64,000 bases of DNA from Haliotis asinina. Taxonomy: Eukaryota > Mollusca > Gastropoda > Lepetellida > Haliotidae. Shown in pieces: positions 21,633 to 35,000 of the stretch. The position numbers and the translations under genes were made by a program. Where the stretch lies: NCBI RefSeq assembly GCF_037392515.1, contig NC_090295.1, positions 19,794,001 through 19,858,000 on the forward strand, written 5' to 3'. Position 1 is the first letter of the stretch, and every line of letters starts with the position of its first letter. The notes under the pieces are model-generated. The model did not search any database. It saw only the letters and a program-made list of their open reading frames with translations, and was not told where the DNA came from.

Positions 21633-24600
21633 CAATCTTAATTACGTATGAAGACCACAAGTCCATTTATTTAATGTACAGTTTCCAAACAGGTTTGAAC
21701 TCGTTAACTCGTTAACGAAAAAAAACATTTTTTCCGAATATTCATAGCATTTTCTACCTGCATAGAATATCTTACATCCCTTGTAGAATATATTAGTGAC
21801 ATATTTATGTACAGTTGCACTGGAATATTTAGATTTTTAACACGTATTTTCTCTCTTTCTAACTTGATTATCATTCTGTAAGGATAATAAACTAACGGCC
21901 TAAAGAACACACACGAAGTCCAAAATAATTGATATTACAAACGACAAACCATAATTGGGAAAACGGACAGTGAATTTTAATAACAGTTGTGTTTATATAA
22001 GGATGTATATAGATTGTCTACAGTTCTGTTTTGTTTAAGGATATTGCTAAAAGATATCATATTAACGTGTTAATTCTTGATTCAAAATCTACCCCGAAGT
22101 TCTTTATAAAAAGGATATTTCAACAAAATGTGACATTCATCTTTTAAATCTACTTTAGATACAGGAAACTTTTCTAGAGATGCATCAACATTTTGCAACC
22201 TTCCTGCGCTATTCTTTAAACATCAGGAAACTCCTGGAATAATGACAAAAGCCACCGTATGTCATACTCAACCGCAATGACCGAATGTAACATCAATTTT
22301 CAACATATCAACCAATGAAGGCTTGAAACCCACTAACGAACCCTTTTCCTACAAATCTGAAATCAAGTACCTCGGTGTCAAGAGAAAAATAGTCTCATCA
22401 ATTCGATTAAAATATATATTGGTTCAAGATAGAAATGCATAACTGACAGTGAAAATGACCTTTCTTTGTACGTGATTGTTCCTTTGAACAACAGACTGAG
22501 GTTCTAGGAACAAGTGCCCTTAGCCGGAAACTGCCAAATGATAATACATTATATGAGTACATTGTCGATTGCATGTGTACATTGAAAGACATATTGGCTC
22601 AAGATCGGGATAAACAGCTGACAGAGAAATTGTCCTTTTGTTGAAAATGATCGTTGTTTTAACAGACTGAGGTAACAGATGTGTTTTAACCAAGGATAAA
22701 GTGCCCTAAGCAGAGACTCCAAATTGATAATGCACTACGAGTGAACAGGGAATTAATATATTACAAACCACATCAATGGCGTGATGTTTTTTCGATAACA
22801 AAGCCTGAGGACATGAGCCCTGAGGTCGTGTCTGTTTCCGTATAATGACCTCGACAAGAGAAATCGATTCTTTTCTTAAATCGAAATTTATTTATTTTGT
22901 GCATACTTTCATGTTTATGAACGAAATATCGACGAACCACATGTTCCCATGTTGTTTTAATCAGACCCAGTGTGATGAAGTGCCGAGCCAATTTTCAAGG
23001 TCAATGCTGCAGGAAAATAACCCACCGTTCTTGGCATTCCAACAAACCACAGAATTTGTCTTGGCATCGAATTCGAAAACTATTGATTCGGGGTACAAAA
23101 CTGATTCAAGTAAAGACTTTTCTTCACATATACGACGGTAGGGTAGACGAGAGGTTAGAACGTTCGCTTGCCTCGCCAAACACTCGGGTTCGAATCCCCA
23201 CAAGGTACAATATTACTGGAAGTGGCGTGAAACCATCCTCACACAGAATGCATAAACTAAGGATACATAGTCAATTTTTCAATTTATTTCATTTTTGTTT
23301 TTCGCTCTTGTTAAGAATACTCCGCTTATGAGATCAGTATTTCACTGTTTCCCAAGCAAAGGATCCCGAACATTGCTAAACAGGACCAATACTCCAGCAA
23401 TATCAGTACACCAGAAATGGGAACACCAGATTGTACTCATATGGGGTATCGAACCTGACACTTCGGCGTGACGAGTGAATGATTTAATCACAAGGATTTT
23501 CAATTACACTCGATTACAAAAGAGGTTTGGCACCTCATAATATGACGTAAAGAGGTTTATCATCTGAAAATGTTTTCGATAAAAATGGGATGAGTATTGT
23601 ACATTGCTGAGCACCTGTTGTCTCACGATGGACCCCGGATGGAGACCGGGAGTGTTTCGCTGGTCCTTAGTTTATAGTTTATTGGATACCCTTAAAGATC
23701 TCAAGTTTTTCGTAAGAGGCGACTAACGGGATCGGATGGCCCACTGACTTTACTTACACTTGTCATCATATCGATGCGTTTTTGCTCATGCTGTTGATCA
23801 CGGGATTATCTGGACCAAACTTGATTATTTACAGACTGTGTCGCCATTAAACTAGAATATTGCTCAGTGAACAGTTAAACCGCAAAACAAACACACGATG
23901 ACTGACCGGTAAAGCCCGGTTATTTAGCTTATACGGTATAAGCGTATCTCGACGACACGTGAAGTGTGTCAAAAATCAGTTAATCACTAGTCTGTCTGAT
24001 TAATACTGTGATATTTGAAAATACTGCTAACTGCGTCCCACAGCCTCAAAGACATGACTACCAGCGCCGTCGCTACCCCCCCCCCCCCCCATGCCCCCCA
24101 CCCCACGACTCACACATCCTTCTCTCTCTCTCGCACACGCACACGCACACGCACTCACGTACACAGCGTGTACGCGTAGTTAGCTCACTTACACGGTGTG
24201 CACTACACGCAAGGATAATCTTTTTCCTTAAATGCAGTCCTAACGGGTTCAGTCGCTGACCCAAAGAATCTCACGACCCAAGACACCATAACAGTTCACT
24301 AAGACGTATTATTATGCAGTGTTGATGTGCGTGTCGAGGTGATCGGTGTAAACCTGTAATCAAGCCAGACTTGATTATAGTACTTATCGCCGTCGCACAG
24401 TCACTGTGACATTCAAAAGGTGTACAACAGTGGGACGTCTATAAATAGATACGTCACAGTTACCTTCTTTACTGGGGCGGGTGGGTAGCCTAGTGGAAAA
24501 AGCGTTCACTTGTCACGCCGAAGACTCGGTTTGATTCTCCACATGGGAACAATGTGTCAAGCCCATTTCTGGTGTGGTCTACTGTGATATTGCTTTAATG

Positions 24601-27600
24601 TTGCTAAAAGTGGCGTAAAACTCAACCCACTCACTACTATCTTTTTCGCTTAGTCATTGCCTAGTCTGCCTCACAGGAACTGAACCACATCATTTCCCCC
24701 AATGCTCAGCCCTCCTTGCCATGCTAAAGCTCGAATGAAGCAAGTGTAGACTTCCCCAGGGTCCTCTCCTAACTCTACTACTTTTCAGTTTAAATTTGGT
24801 TGTTTGTTTCTATCAAAATTATATATATTCAGGGACAAAGCTTTAATATACAGTATTACCCTTAGTGAGCGGGTGAGTGACACTGGGGACCGGCGAATGA
24901 GATAAAATAGTTGTTTTCAGGGCGAGCGAGTTAACGTTTGAATGAACGGGTGGATGAGTAGACGGGTGAATTCGTGCGACAATATGGAGTTCTTAACTTA
25001 AGTGACTTGAACGTATTATTACTCAGTAGTTGGATAGGGACGGGTGAACAAGTTGTTATAGTTTACATAACAACGCTCGCAAACCAGTGTGCGAAATAGT
25101 TTCCAAATTTTGCAACCCAGTGGGGCCAGCTCTGCCTGAAAGCTATTAGCCCACAAAACACATGTAATTCACTTGTAGGAAATTTGTATATGTAGATACT
25201 AAGGAAAAGATTACAAAATGGTAAAATACTTCCAAATACAAATATGAAAACACATGTTTGATATACTAAAAATTACTTTTAACGTGTATTATAACTTACT
25301 AAGTCGGGAAATGTGATACATATCCTATATGTTTATAAATGACCCCCTGAAAATTCACCAACTTTTGGGACAGTGACTATGGTTATTTCCTTGCCCGACT
25401 CAATTTTTACTATCCACGGGCTAGAGGGCCAGACACTATTTGGCACACTGTCCCGACCATTGTATAATATACAAAATGTAACGTTAGAACATAAACTACC
25501 TCATCATTCATGTTTACACTTCCATGTTAAACATGCAGGGGCACAGAAATAAGGTGAAACAAATTGATGTTACTACGTTACTACCTGTTACCCATACATT
25601 GTAATGGAATAGTCCAAATAAAAACACAGGAAAAACTGGAGCCATATCATATAGTTTGAAAGTTTGCCGAAAAGACATGAATTTGAATTTCGATTGCTGC
25701 AAAATAAAACAGTTGATTTTCATTAACATTTGGGTTTAACCTTTTTCATAAAAAAGACACCTAAAAAGATTGGAGCATTTCAGAAATGAGTGTTCCTATT
25801 AAACAGGTCAACCCACGTTTTTCTTCAGGATCTACTCCCACCGGGAGTAGGCAACGTGACAAGCTATGAGTTAAGAAACTCGAAAATATTTCTTGAATAT
25901 ATAATATATGTTTCAGTCAAAACAGCACAATCAAACCTTCCAGTGACAAAGCTAGTGAATTTTCTTGGGGATAGTAAAAACAAGTTTCTGATGAGAAGAA
26001 GTTACTTCTCAGTAACGAACCTGTATAGGGCTCTCTCAACTCAACTCACAGATCAGTGGGCTGTTCCATTATACCCGTAGGTGTGTACATAATTAACTTT
26101 ACGGAAGTGAGTGACTGGGTGATTTCATTTCAACTCTAAGCAATATTCCACCCTAACACCAACACAATGACAATTACATCAAACGGTATCTCCCAACTAG
26201 TGTATCTCAGTGCATAGTACTCTATGTCTGCAGAATTTCGGCGGCTGGTTTCAGATATGTACGATCTTGATAAGTGTAATTAGGAGACCGCGTGTTGTGC
26301 ATGCTGCGCGTGTTACCAAAACGCATTTATCTATCATACCTAAAAAAATATGATAATGTCATTTTCCTTCAGGGTCTTGAAGGACACTCAATCATATTAT
26401 TAAACGTCTAGCTTGGACAAAACATCAAGTCAGCGACTGTTCCCCACATCGTCCTCGACGTCTCTCCCTCGCAGAGACATCGTGCGTCTCCTGCTGCAGG
26501 TCACAATTATCACAGATTTAAATAAGGGCTTGTGGAGATCACCTCTTCGAAACAGTTTTTGCTGTCCAATGCCCTGTTACTGAGTGAAGTAAACTGTTGT
26601 ATAAATAGTTGGAATTCCTTTGTGGTCTGATACACGCAAAGCTCTTTCACGACACTTTTTTGTCAAAATAAACTTTCAACAAGTTCATTCAAAATATAGA
26701 CATAATCTAGTCGGCAATTCTTAACACACAGATTCTGACACAGAACAGATTCTGGTAACTTTCTGGCTTCAATCCCATCTTGGATTTGAACCCACGAAAT
26801 CAGTTGAGATAAACTCCTCGTTCTGTAAGAACACTATGTCATTTATTAGACTGTGCCTTACTGATTTGCACCATCTTACTCAGTGTGACTGAGCATGTCA
26901 ACGTAATTAATTTCAAATAGATACAGTATTTGATACTATACATATACAATAAGTGGGAGTTTGCTTCTTCTATTTCTCCTCTTCTGGTGATGATGTTTAT
27001 GTAGAGGAAGAAAATACATGTGATGATGATGATCTAAAATGTGACAAGGAAGATGAAAATACTGATGAAGATACAGATGATGATGAAGGTGAAAATACAT
27101 GAATCATCAATGACCATGGATCAGAGGAATGACAAAAAAATGTTCTGTTCGAAAAATAAGAAATCAAAAACAACGTAACTGTGCACGATCACCATCTGTG
27201 ATCCAGTGAAAAGATTTCTGGACAATGCAGATATAAAGGACAATGAGATAAACAGACGTTATGGTCTTATTTTGTCAGGAAATATTTCTCAGTGCAAGTA
27301 TTCATCTTACATGATGGTCACTCCCTCTGCTATGGGCTGACCCCTGCACGTGATTCTAGAGATGTTTGGGGGATTATCAGGGTGTATGGGAAAAGACAGC
27401 ACACGAATCCTCACCCTTCTCTGACCCCATTCCGATTGTCTCCCTTGAACAAACACTCGCGACCAGGAACCATGAAAAATATGTCGTTATACCGAATACC
27501 TCAATGTATTGCATACTGACGACTTATAACACCACTGCCATTTAGCAATTCGGTTCCAGTCGTTTATATTGTCATACGGGTTTAACTGACGGTAGGGTGT

Positions 27601-30600
27601 AAAGTATGCAGTGTGATGCTTTGAACCCAGGGGAGCTTTCTGGGTCGATCAGACAACGAACAGTGGAACCTGTCTATTACGGACTAATCTCATCTTGACT
27701 TTATACTCAAAATGTTAATAGTTGCAGACTTGATCTCGTCACTACGTGATGGGAATACTGTCGATGTGACGTAAAGCTCAACTCAACTCAATGAAAATAG
27801 ATTTTCGGGACTTTTATGTTTGGCCGCCAGCCGAAATTAGGAGACTCCGGTGTAGGAAGCAAACTTTAATGATAAATTAAGAACAATTTTCCCGGGACTG
27901 GTCCGGATTATAGAGAAAACCGGTTTACAACGAGTCCGTATTGACGGGTTCCCTTGGATATACTTCTGCCAATACATCTAGCCTGCCTTAAAGTCCTCTA
28001 GTGAAATGTATCAATGACTGGTTTGCCTTCGTAGTGTCATGGAAGAAACATCCGCCAGAAGGAAGGCAGTATATGGTTTGTCAAGCCACTGTGGCGCAAA
28101 ACAAAACAGCTTAAAATGATGCTTGTTGTTTCCCTGCCTGGCGCTCATCGTTAAGGAAATGGAACAGGAGCCGTTCTGATTATCACCCATCAGATGTTCG
28201 TTTATTTCAATCTGCTAGCATTATAGGGATGGGGGGTTGGGGGTGGGTGTAGGGGGGTGGGGAAGACTTTTATTCAGTAAGGGACTGACAGGCCCATTAC
28301 ACATGAGGTGTAGAGAATATAATAAATAGTCACAAGGGTACCGTACAACGTCATGAAAACTGTACAATTGTACATATATGGATAAAGAGACTGGGGACAG
28401 TTTGAGATATGTACTAGTATTCCTTGATATATAACATTTGAACTAATTTCTTTCCAGATGAATATGTGTGGTAATATTTAGGGAGAATATCACTTGTGAA
28501 TTTCTCATAAAAAGGGCATCCCGGGCAAAAGTGATATTCATCATAAAGCTGCTAACAAGACAACACACAGCAGGCAGGCGCGCACTGTCATCTGTTTGCC
28601 GTCTAGTTCCTTGGAAAAATATACATTCGTATTTGTTATTTCCGTTACATTTGCCCCACAAGATGTGCGTGGCTGAAATGAGAATATCTCCAACCTAAAG
28701 TTTTCCAGAATGTTTGTCATAATAATATTTCACCGGTATGACGAATTGTCAGCAGCTATATATCTATTGTATGACGTACACCATCTACCACAGTAGACAG
28801 TGCGTGGTCACCGCGTTGTTTACCATGAGCTCATATCCTGCAAAACAATTGCCCATGGCGACAATGGATAAATTTGTCTGGAGTTCAAAGTCAAATATAA
28901 ATACTGTAACTGATGAATCATTGCTCAAAAATATTCTGAGGCTTCTGTCATGTAGATCTCTGTTTCAATTCCTCCGGGCGATCTCACAAATGTCTGGCTA
29001 TGCGCAATCTCAGCATGAGGCAAAAATCTGGTGGGGCGGTAGGGGAAAGTGTCCACTCGTTACGCTGATTCCCCACATGGGTGCCATATGTGAAACCCGT
29101 TTCTGGTGTCCTTCTTTGTGAGATTGCTGAAATATTACTAAAAACAGCGTCAAACTCACACATATTCAGCGTTTGAAACACGTGCTCGCATTCACCCCAC
29201 CTTGCGCTGGTCATGAGAATGTGTTCTTAGCAAAACGTTTACACCATTTAACACTAAAGTTGTGATCCTAATACTCCCATAATTGTTTTACCTCTGTTGA
29301 TTTCCTACCAGTGAGGACCCGGATTATGATTGGTCGTCAGCCTGCTTGTAGTAAGCGGCGACGCCGAAACAGGTATGGGGTGGACATGTCATTGTATCCC
29401 AGTTTCATAGAGCGATGATCACGCTGTTGATCACTAAAATGTTTGGGCCAGACCCGATGATTTACAGACCGCCGGAATATATTGTATAAATGGAATATTG
29501 CTGAGAGCGACGTAAAACTAAACTCACTCAATCACTCTGTCACAATCTGTCCACCTCATGGGTCAAATGTTGCCCGAGTTCGATTCCCTGCATACTACAT
29601 GGTTCCGTTAGTCATGGGATGAATGCTATGTCAACCGTATACGCCAAATTCGCGTTATTATAAACTCGCTTTTTGTCTTCAGTGGAATGTCGTTTACAGC
29701 TAAACATGTACAGAGAGATCATTTTGTTGATTTTGTACATTTGACACAATATCGCGGATTTAATGGTTACCACTTGGCAAAACAAAATACAAATATTCAT
29801 TTTCGAAAGTTAGAATGAAAGTTAAGTTAACGTCTCTGAATAAATCTTTGGTGGATGACGCGGCCTTAGGTAACTGGGATCCTTTATTACGAGTGAGTTT
29901 TACGCCGTTTTAGTAATATTCTAGTAATGTAAGCCCTTTTTGGGAATAAAATCAGGGTCTTCGGCGTGAGGATCAAACACTTTAGCCACTAGACCATCCC
30001 CGTCATCACTTGAAGGGAAGTTATTGAAATGTTGAAATATTGAAAAAATGTGTTTATTTTAAACAACCCATTACCGTTATATTGATAAAGAATTTATATT
30101 TAAGAACCCGCAAGCTGAAAAAAAATGTTTTCTGAAATATTTAATCAAATGTCCTGACACTACCAATCTCCCGAGGGCTACTTCTTGTAAGAAAGTTGTG
30201 TTTACTGTCAAGGACAGTCAAGTTATTGTCATACCAAAACATAAGTCTCATTAACCTATTCAGACACTGACCTACTTTTCAGCCGATCCGAATTTTCTCG
30301 TGTGAAAGTGTAAATCGACACTTCAAACAATTCTAGTTAAACTGAATTTCAATTCCTTGTTTCATAAGAAAATGATATTTATAAATGAATTGTAATTATA
30401 CACTTTAACAACACCGTCTTTCTATACTTTATGTCGAGGTTCAGGCAGCAATCTTAACTATGGAATTGCAGACTGTCCCTGTTTGATGAGGTCGTAAAAT
30501 ACGTCACAATGCATCTGGCTCACTGGTTAAACCTGTTAGGTATTTTTTGCGCTTATTCACCGTAGTCCTGTGACGCACAACGAGGTTGATGGAATATCAG

Positions 30601-32004
30601 TTCCGTCAGAGACCGCCAAACTTTTCTAGCGGCAGAGTCTCGTTTTGAGATTTCATGGATTTCTAGGTTTCCGTTTGTCGGAGCTCGCTTTCCGACAGAG
30701 CACTGTCGACGTGTACGACGTGTTTGCTAGGATTAAAAGGAGCTTAGTGTTGCAATATTCACGTGGATAGACCTATCAAATCATAATGATTAATATTTAT
30801 GCATCCAGTTAGCTGACATAGTTTAAACACTCTGGACTGGCTATCGCACTAAGTTGCGCAATAGGACGGAACCAAGTGAACAGGAAACGAGACTGTTCTC
30901 TAGTCAATGTTTTGACATGTGTTCTTTGTTGGACTAAAAGCGCCATGCAACAAACCCCCTTCAATTTTTAAAGAGGAGTATACATACACCCAGTAGTGGC
31001 CTTAAAAGTCTAGAATATGTGTCAAGTCCAACTTACCACAGTTTCAGGCTGAAACAGCCCACAAACATTCGTAACCACTCGTCTCTTTCCGTGACCTCGC
31101 TATCCTGCTTGCCGGAATGACACGAGTAGTTACGAATTGGTCCACGGAACCTTCGTAGTGTTATGAGCTCTATCATCTATACAAGTCATACAAAAACAAC
31201 TTAGGCACTCAGGACATACCTCTCGTCTGAATGAGCCCCGATCTTAACCCTTTGGAGCATATCTGGGACACGATTGGTCGTCGTGTGCAACCTGGTCCAT
31301 TTGGGAGCTGCTTTACAAGGGGAATGGCACAGGCTGCCCCTCTAGAGGATCAGGAGGCTGACAAGGGGTATGAGGAGGAGTGCTTGCTGTCATACAGTCA
31401 AATGGAAGTTACACTCAGTATTGACACGCAAAATTTTGAATGTTCACATTCACCAATAAATTCAACATTAAACATTTGAGGGCCATACAGATCTGGTTTT
31501 GTAAGAAAATCATTTACAATTTTATACCTTAAAAAGTGAGCAATTATCATCAGAAAATCAATCATTTTGTCGTTTTAATGAGGAGTCGAAGGATCGTGTA
31601 CGCCATTATGGTCGCCACGAGATGTTTTATGGACGTGCTGTAAACCTATCACTGCAAAAATACTGGGGGTGCTTAAAGAAGTGTTTTGTGCATAGTTTAT
31701 AACAAACTTACGATCGACATTAAAGCAAACGCTTTGTAGAATGGGCCATTTAGGTTCGGAACACAATGCACTGTGTTACGCTGCAAAGTGAAACACAGCT
31801 GCACGTCCTCGCCTGAAGTGCAAAGTTCATTTCTTGTTTGTTGTTAACGCTGCACTCAGCAACATTACGGCTGTAAGGCGGCTGCCTGTAGATAATCGGG
31901 TCCGGACCGGTGATCAACACCATGAGCATCTACCTACGAAATTGAATTGGTGCAAAGATCAGACTGGTATATTTGGGGGGCTCTTGCGTATTTTTGTTCT
32001 GTTG

Positions 32005-32040
<36 letters not shown>

Positions 32041-35000
32041 TGTGCTGATGTTATGATTATATCCTTCCCAACATTCTCCTTCCAGGTACAGTTCAAACGA
32101 AACAACGGCCGGTGTGGCATATGTGGCGACCCTTTTCACGCCACCATCAAGGATAACGAGGCTGGCGGAAAGTACGCCACTGGCACCATCAGTAAAACCT
32201 ACCAGGAAGGGGATTGGATGGCTGTGGAGGTGAAAATCACCTCCAACCACAAGGGCTACTTTGAGTTTCGGCTGTGCCCACATAACGATATCCACACGCC
32301 CGCGACCCAAGCCTGCCTTGATCGACACCTGCTGCAAGTAGAGTATAACGGGTTGGTGTCGACCAAGTACGAGCTGGGGCCGGGCCGAGGGATCTTCAAG
32401 ATGAACGTTCGACTACCTCCGGGAGTCACGTGCTCTCAGTGTGTCTTTCAGTGGAAGTACCGAACAGGTGAGTGTGTTTGATCAGTTACAAATATTGTAG
32501 GATGCTTGGGTCGGACAGGAACCTGTAGTTTGGTATGTGGATTTAAGGCACATAACGATGGGTATAACACTGTGCAGTGATCAAGTATGTTTAAGCGTCA
32601 TAGTGAGCGCGCATGCGTGAGTGCGTGCGTGTGAGAGAGAGTGAGGAGGGAGAGGGACGAGAATCTAGGAGACACCATGTAAATCCCACCAAGATAAGTA
32701 AAATACTGTCACCCTTCACAATAAACCATGAAAATCCCGTCAAGATAACAAGTCGAGTATGGCCAACTTGGAAAATTCCATCAGGGGAAGTAAAGTAAAG
32801 TACATGAACTATGAAATCCCATCAAGTACTCAAAGACACTAGCATCCAATACTGACAGGAGCCAAACACAGACGAGTGAATGAGTCAGTCTGTCGTGTAT
32901 GAAGAATAATACATATTGTGAAGTACAAATTTGCATCCTAATAAAGGCTGCACATAAAGGTTATTTGCAGAATGTTCTTAAGTTGATCAACAGCAGTGAG
33001 TGAGTAGGTGAGTGAATGAGTGAGTGAGTGAGTCTGTAATACCCGCAAGATGATGAATACGGCCAAGTATACACAACCTAAAAAAAACCGCACATAATGC
33101 TTATTATGAAGTTGATCAACAGTGGTGAGTGAGTGAGTGAGTGAGAGGGCAATGAGTCTGTGACTGAGTGAGTGCGTGAGTAAATGAGTGAGTGAGTGAG
33201 TGAGCTTGGCCTCTCAGCAAACGTCAGGAATACCAATACACACGGTACCCACGTACACCGCCCTACCCATAAGTGAGTTCAGCTTTACGCCATTCAAGTA
33301 ACATCGCGGACATAATATCACCACAAACGGGCTTAACACCTTGTATCCATGCTAAGAATCGAACCAGGGTCTAAGTCGTAACAAACGAACACTTTAACCA
33401 CTAGGCTACCCCACCGCCCCCTACCCACATGAAGGGATGTAGGGACATCAGGATGGATCTTTGGGAAAGTCTGCGTGCACAATACGACGCCGTCACTATT
33501 GCAAGAGAGAATTTGTGTGGTAGAAATTGAACAAACTTAATGTCGCGAAAAGACTTCCAAACTGGAACCGCAGGTGAAATACTTTTCCACTGAATTTGTG
33601 AAAACAAGCAAAAGAAAAACAGAACAGGACATGTAACACTTCAAACAAACACGGAAAAAACCCAGGTTGTAAGTCGTTGTTAATTGGTTGTACATGAGTG
33701 TGATTGCTTGTCTACACTGTCTTCCTCATTCCATAGCTACCTTATCTGATTACCTTATCGCACGACTGAATGTCTTTGCATGTTAAGCAAATTATTGTTC
33801 CCCTTGAATATGAGATCAAACCAGCGATTTATAACAGGTATCTCGGTCTTTTATTGCAAGAGCTGTCAAAGTCGTGACATATACTTTCCTCTCTCAGGCA
33901 GTTAGGACAGGAACAGAACCAGGACATTTATTATCAAAGGAAAGAAGAAGAAGGAAGTTCTGATTTCATATGATCTTTCGGTAAACGACCGTGAAATTGA
34001 ATTTTGATACCCTTGTGTCACACTTTGATAATAGCGTAGCGCAGATTATGAACGGAACCAGTTGACGTTTTAAGGATCATTTTTCAGTGAATTAGTAAGT
34101 TTAGACCTACGCTGCTTTTAGCATTAGTCCAGCTATATAACGCGATGCACACCAGAAATAGGCTTCACACACTGTGCTCGGCCCATGTGGGGAATCAAAC
34201 CCGCGTGACGACCGAACGGCTTAATCTGTAGACTTCTCACCGTCCTCTACTATGTTACAGTGTGTGATATTATGGCTCCTTTACGGCATGACTTTATTGT
34301 TGGATCTCGTCCATGAAAGATCTAGAGATTGTTCGAACAGACATGACGTGTGAAAAAAGAAGGAAAATACATTACCTGTCTACACTTGAATACGGAAAAA
34401 ACATATTGATATGGGACAACTTTTACCCTTTGAAGTCGATTTACGAAGAGAAAATGTAACTATGGCGAATAATCACTAAAACCGTTAGTTAATCAAAAAT
34501 ATTTCTTACACTCTTGTATAACTGTACAACTCTCAATTTGTGATAAGACATATACATGTATATGGCCCCGCTGAATACTGTCATCTTTTCCTTCTAGGCA
34601 ACAGCTGGGGATGTGACGTTAATTCCGCCTGCGGTATAGGCAAAGGTCCCCAAGAGCACTTCATCAACTGTGCCGACATTGCGATAACCAGGAACGGACA
34701 GCCTCAGACTCATGCTCCGACCCTCGTTCCGACCCCACGTCCAATTCAAGTTCCGAACACCGCTGCAACACAGCAACCTTTGACTCCAGCACCAGCAACG
34801 GCAGCACCAGCAACGGCAGCACCAGCAACGGCAGCACCCGCAACGGCAGCACCAGCAACGGCAGCACCGACAACGGCAGCTCCAGCAACGGCAGTTCCAG
34901 CAACGGCAGTTCCAGCAACGGCAGCTCCAGCAACGGCAGCTCCGGCAACGGCAGCACCGGCAACGGCAGCTCCGGCAACGGCAGCACCGACAACGGCAGC

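Larger units (their letters stand above)
20376..32085 (+). other. LPMO intron 1, 11.7 kb
   Basis: Begins GTATGT and ends CCTTCCAG. Its length comes partly from repeats: family A and B copies, (TCA)n, poly-C and (GTGC)n tracts, a LINE-like scrap and a Tc1 relic. Separate entries describe these. Confidence 0.8.
32468..34597 (+). other. LPMO intron 2, 2.1 kb
   Basis: GTGAGT to CCTTCTAG. It holds (GTGA)n tracts (32995-33035, 33125-33205) that look like expanded SINE tails, and two family B copies. No other exon is seen. Confidence 0.8.

Noticed and set aside
23136..23245. tRNA gene
   Set aside because: The A- and B-box words are tRNA-like, but there is no acceptor stem or cloverleaf and the sequence belongs to the family B SINE.
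28738..29121. 127-codon + strand frame
   Set aside because: Its C-terminal third is a family B SINE, and the rest has no recognisable feature.
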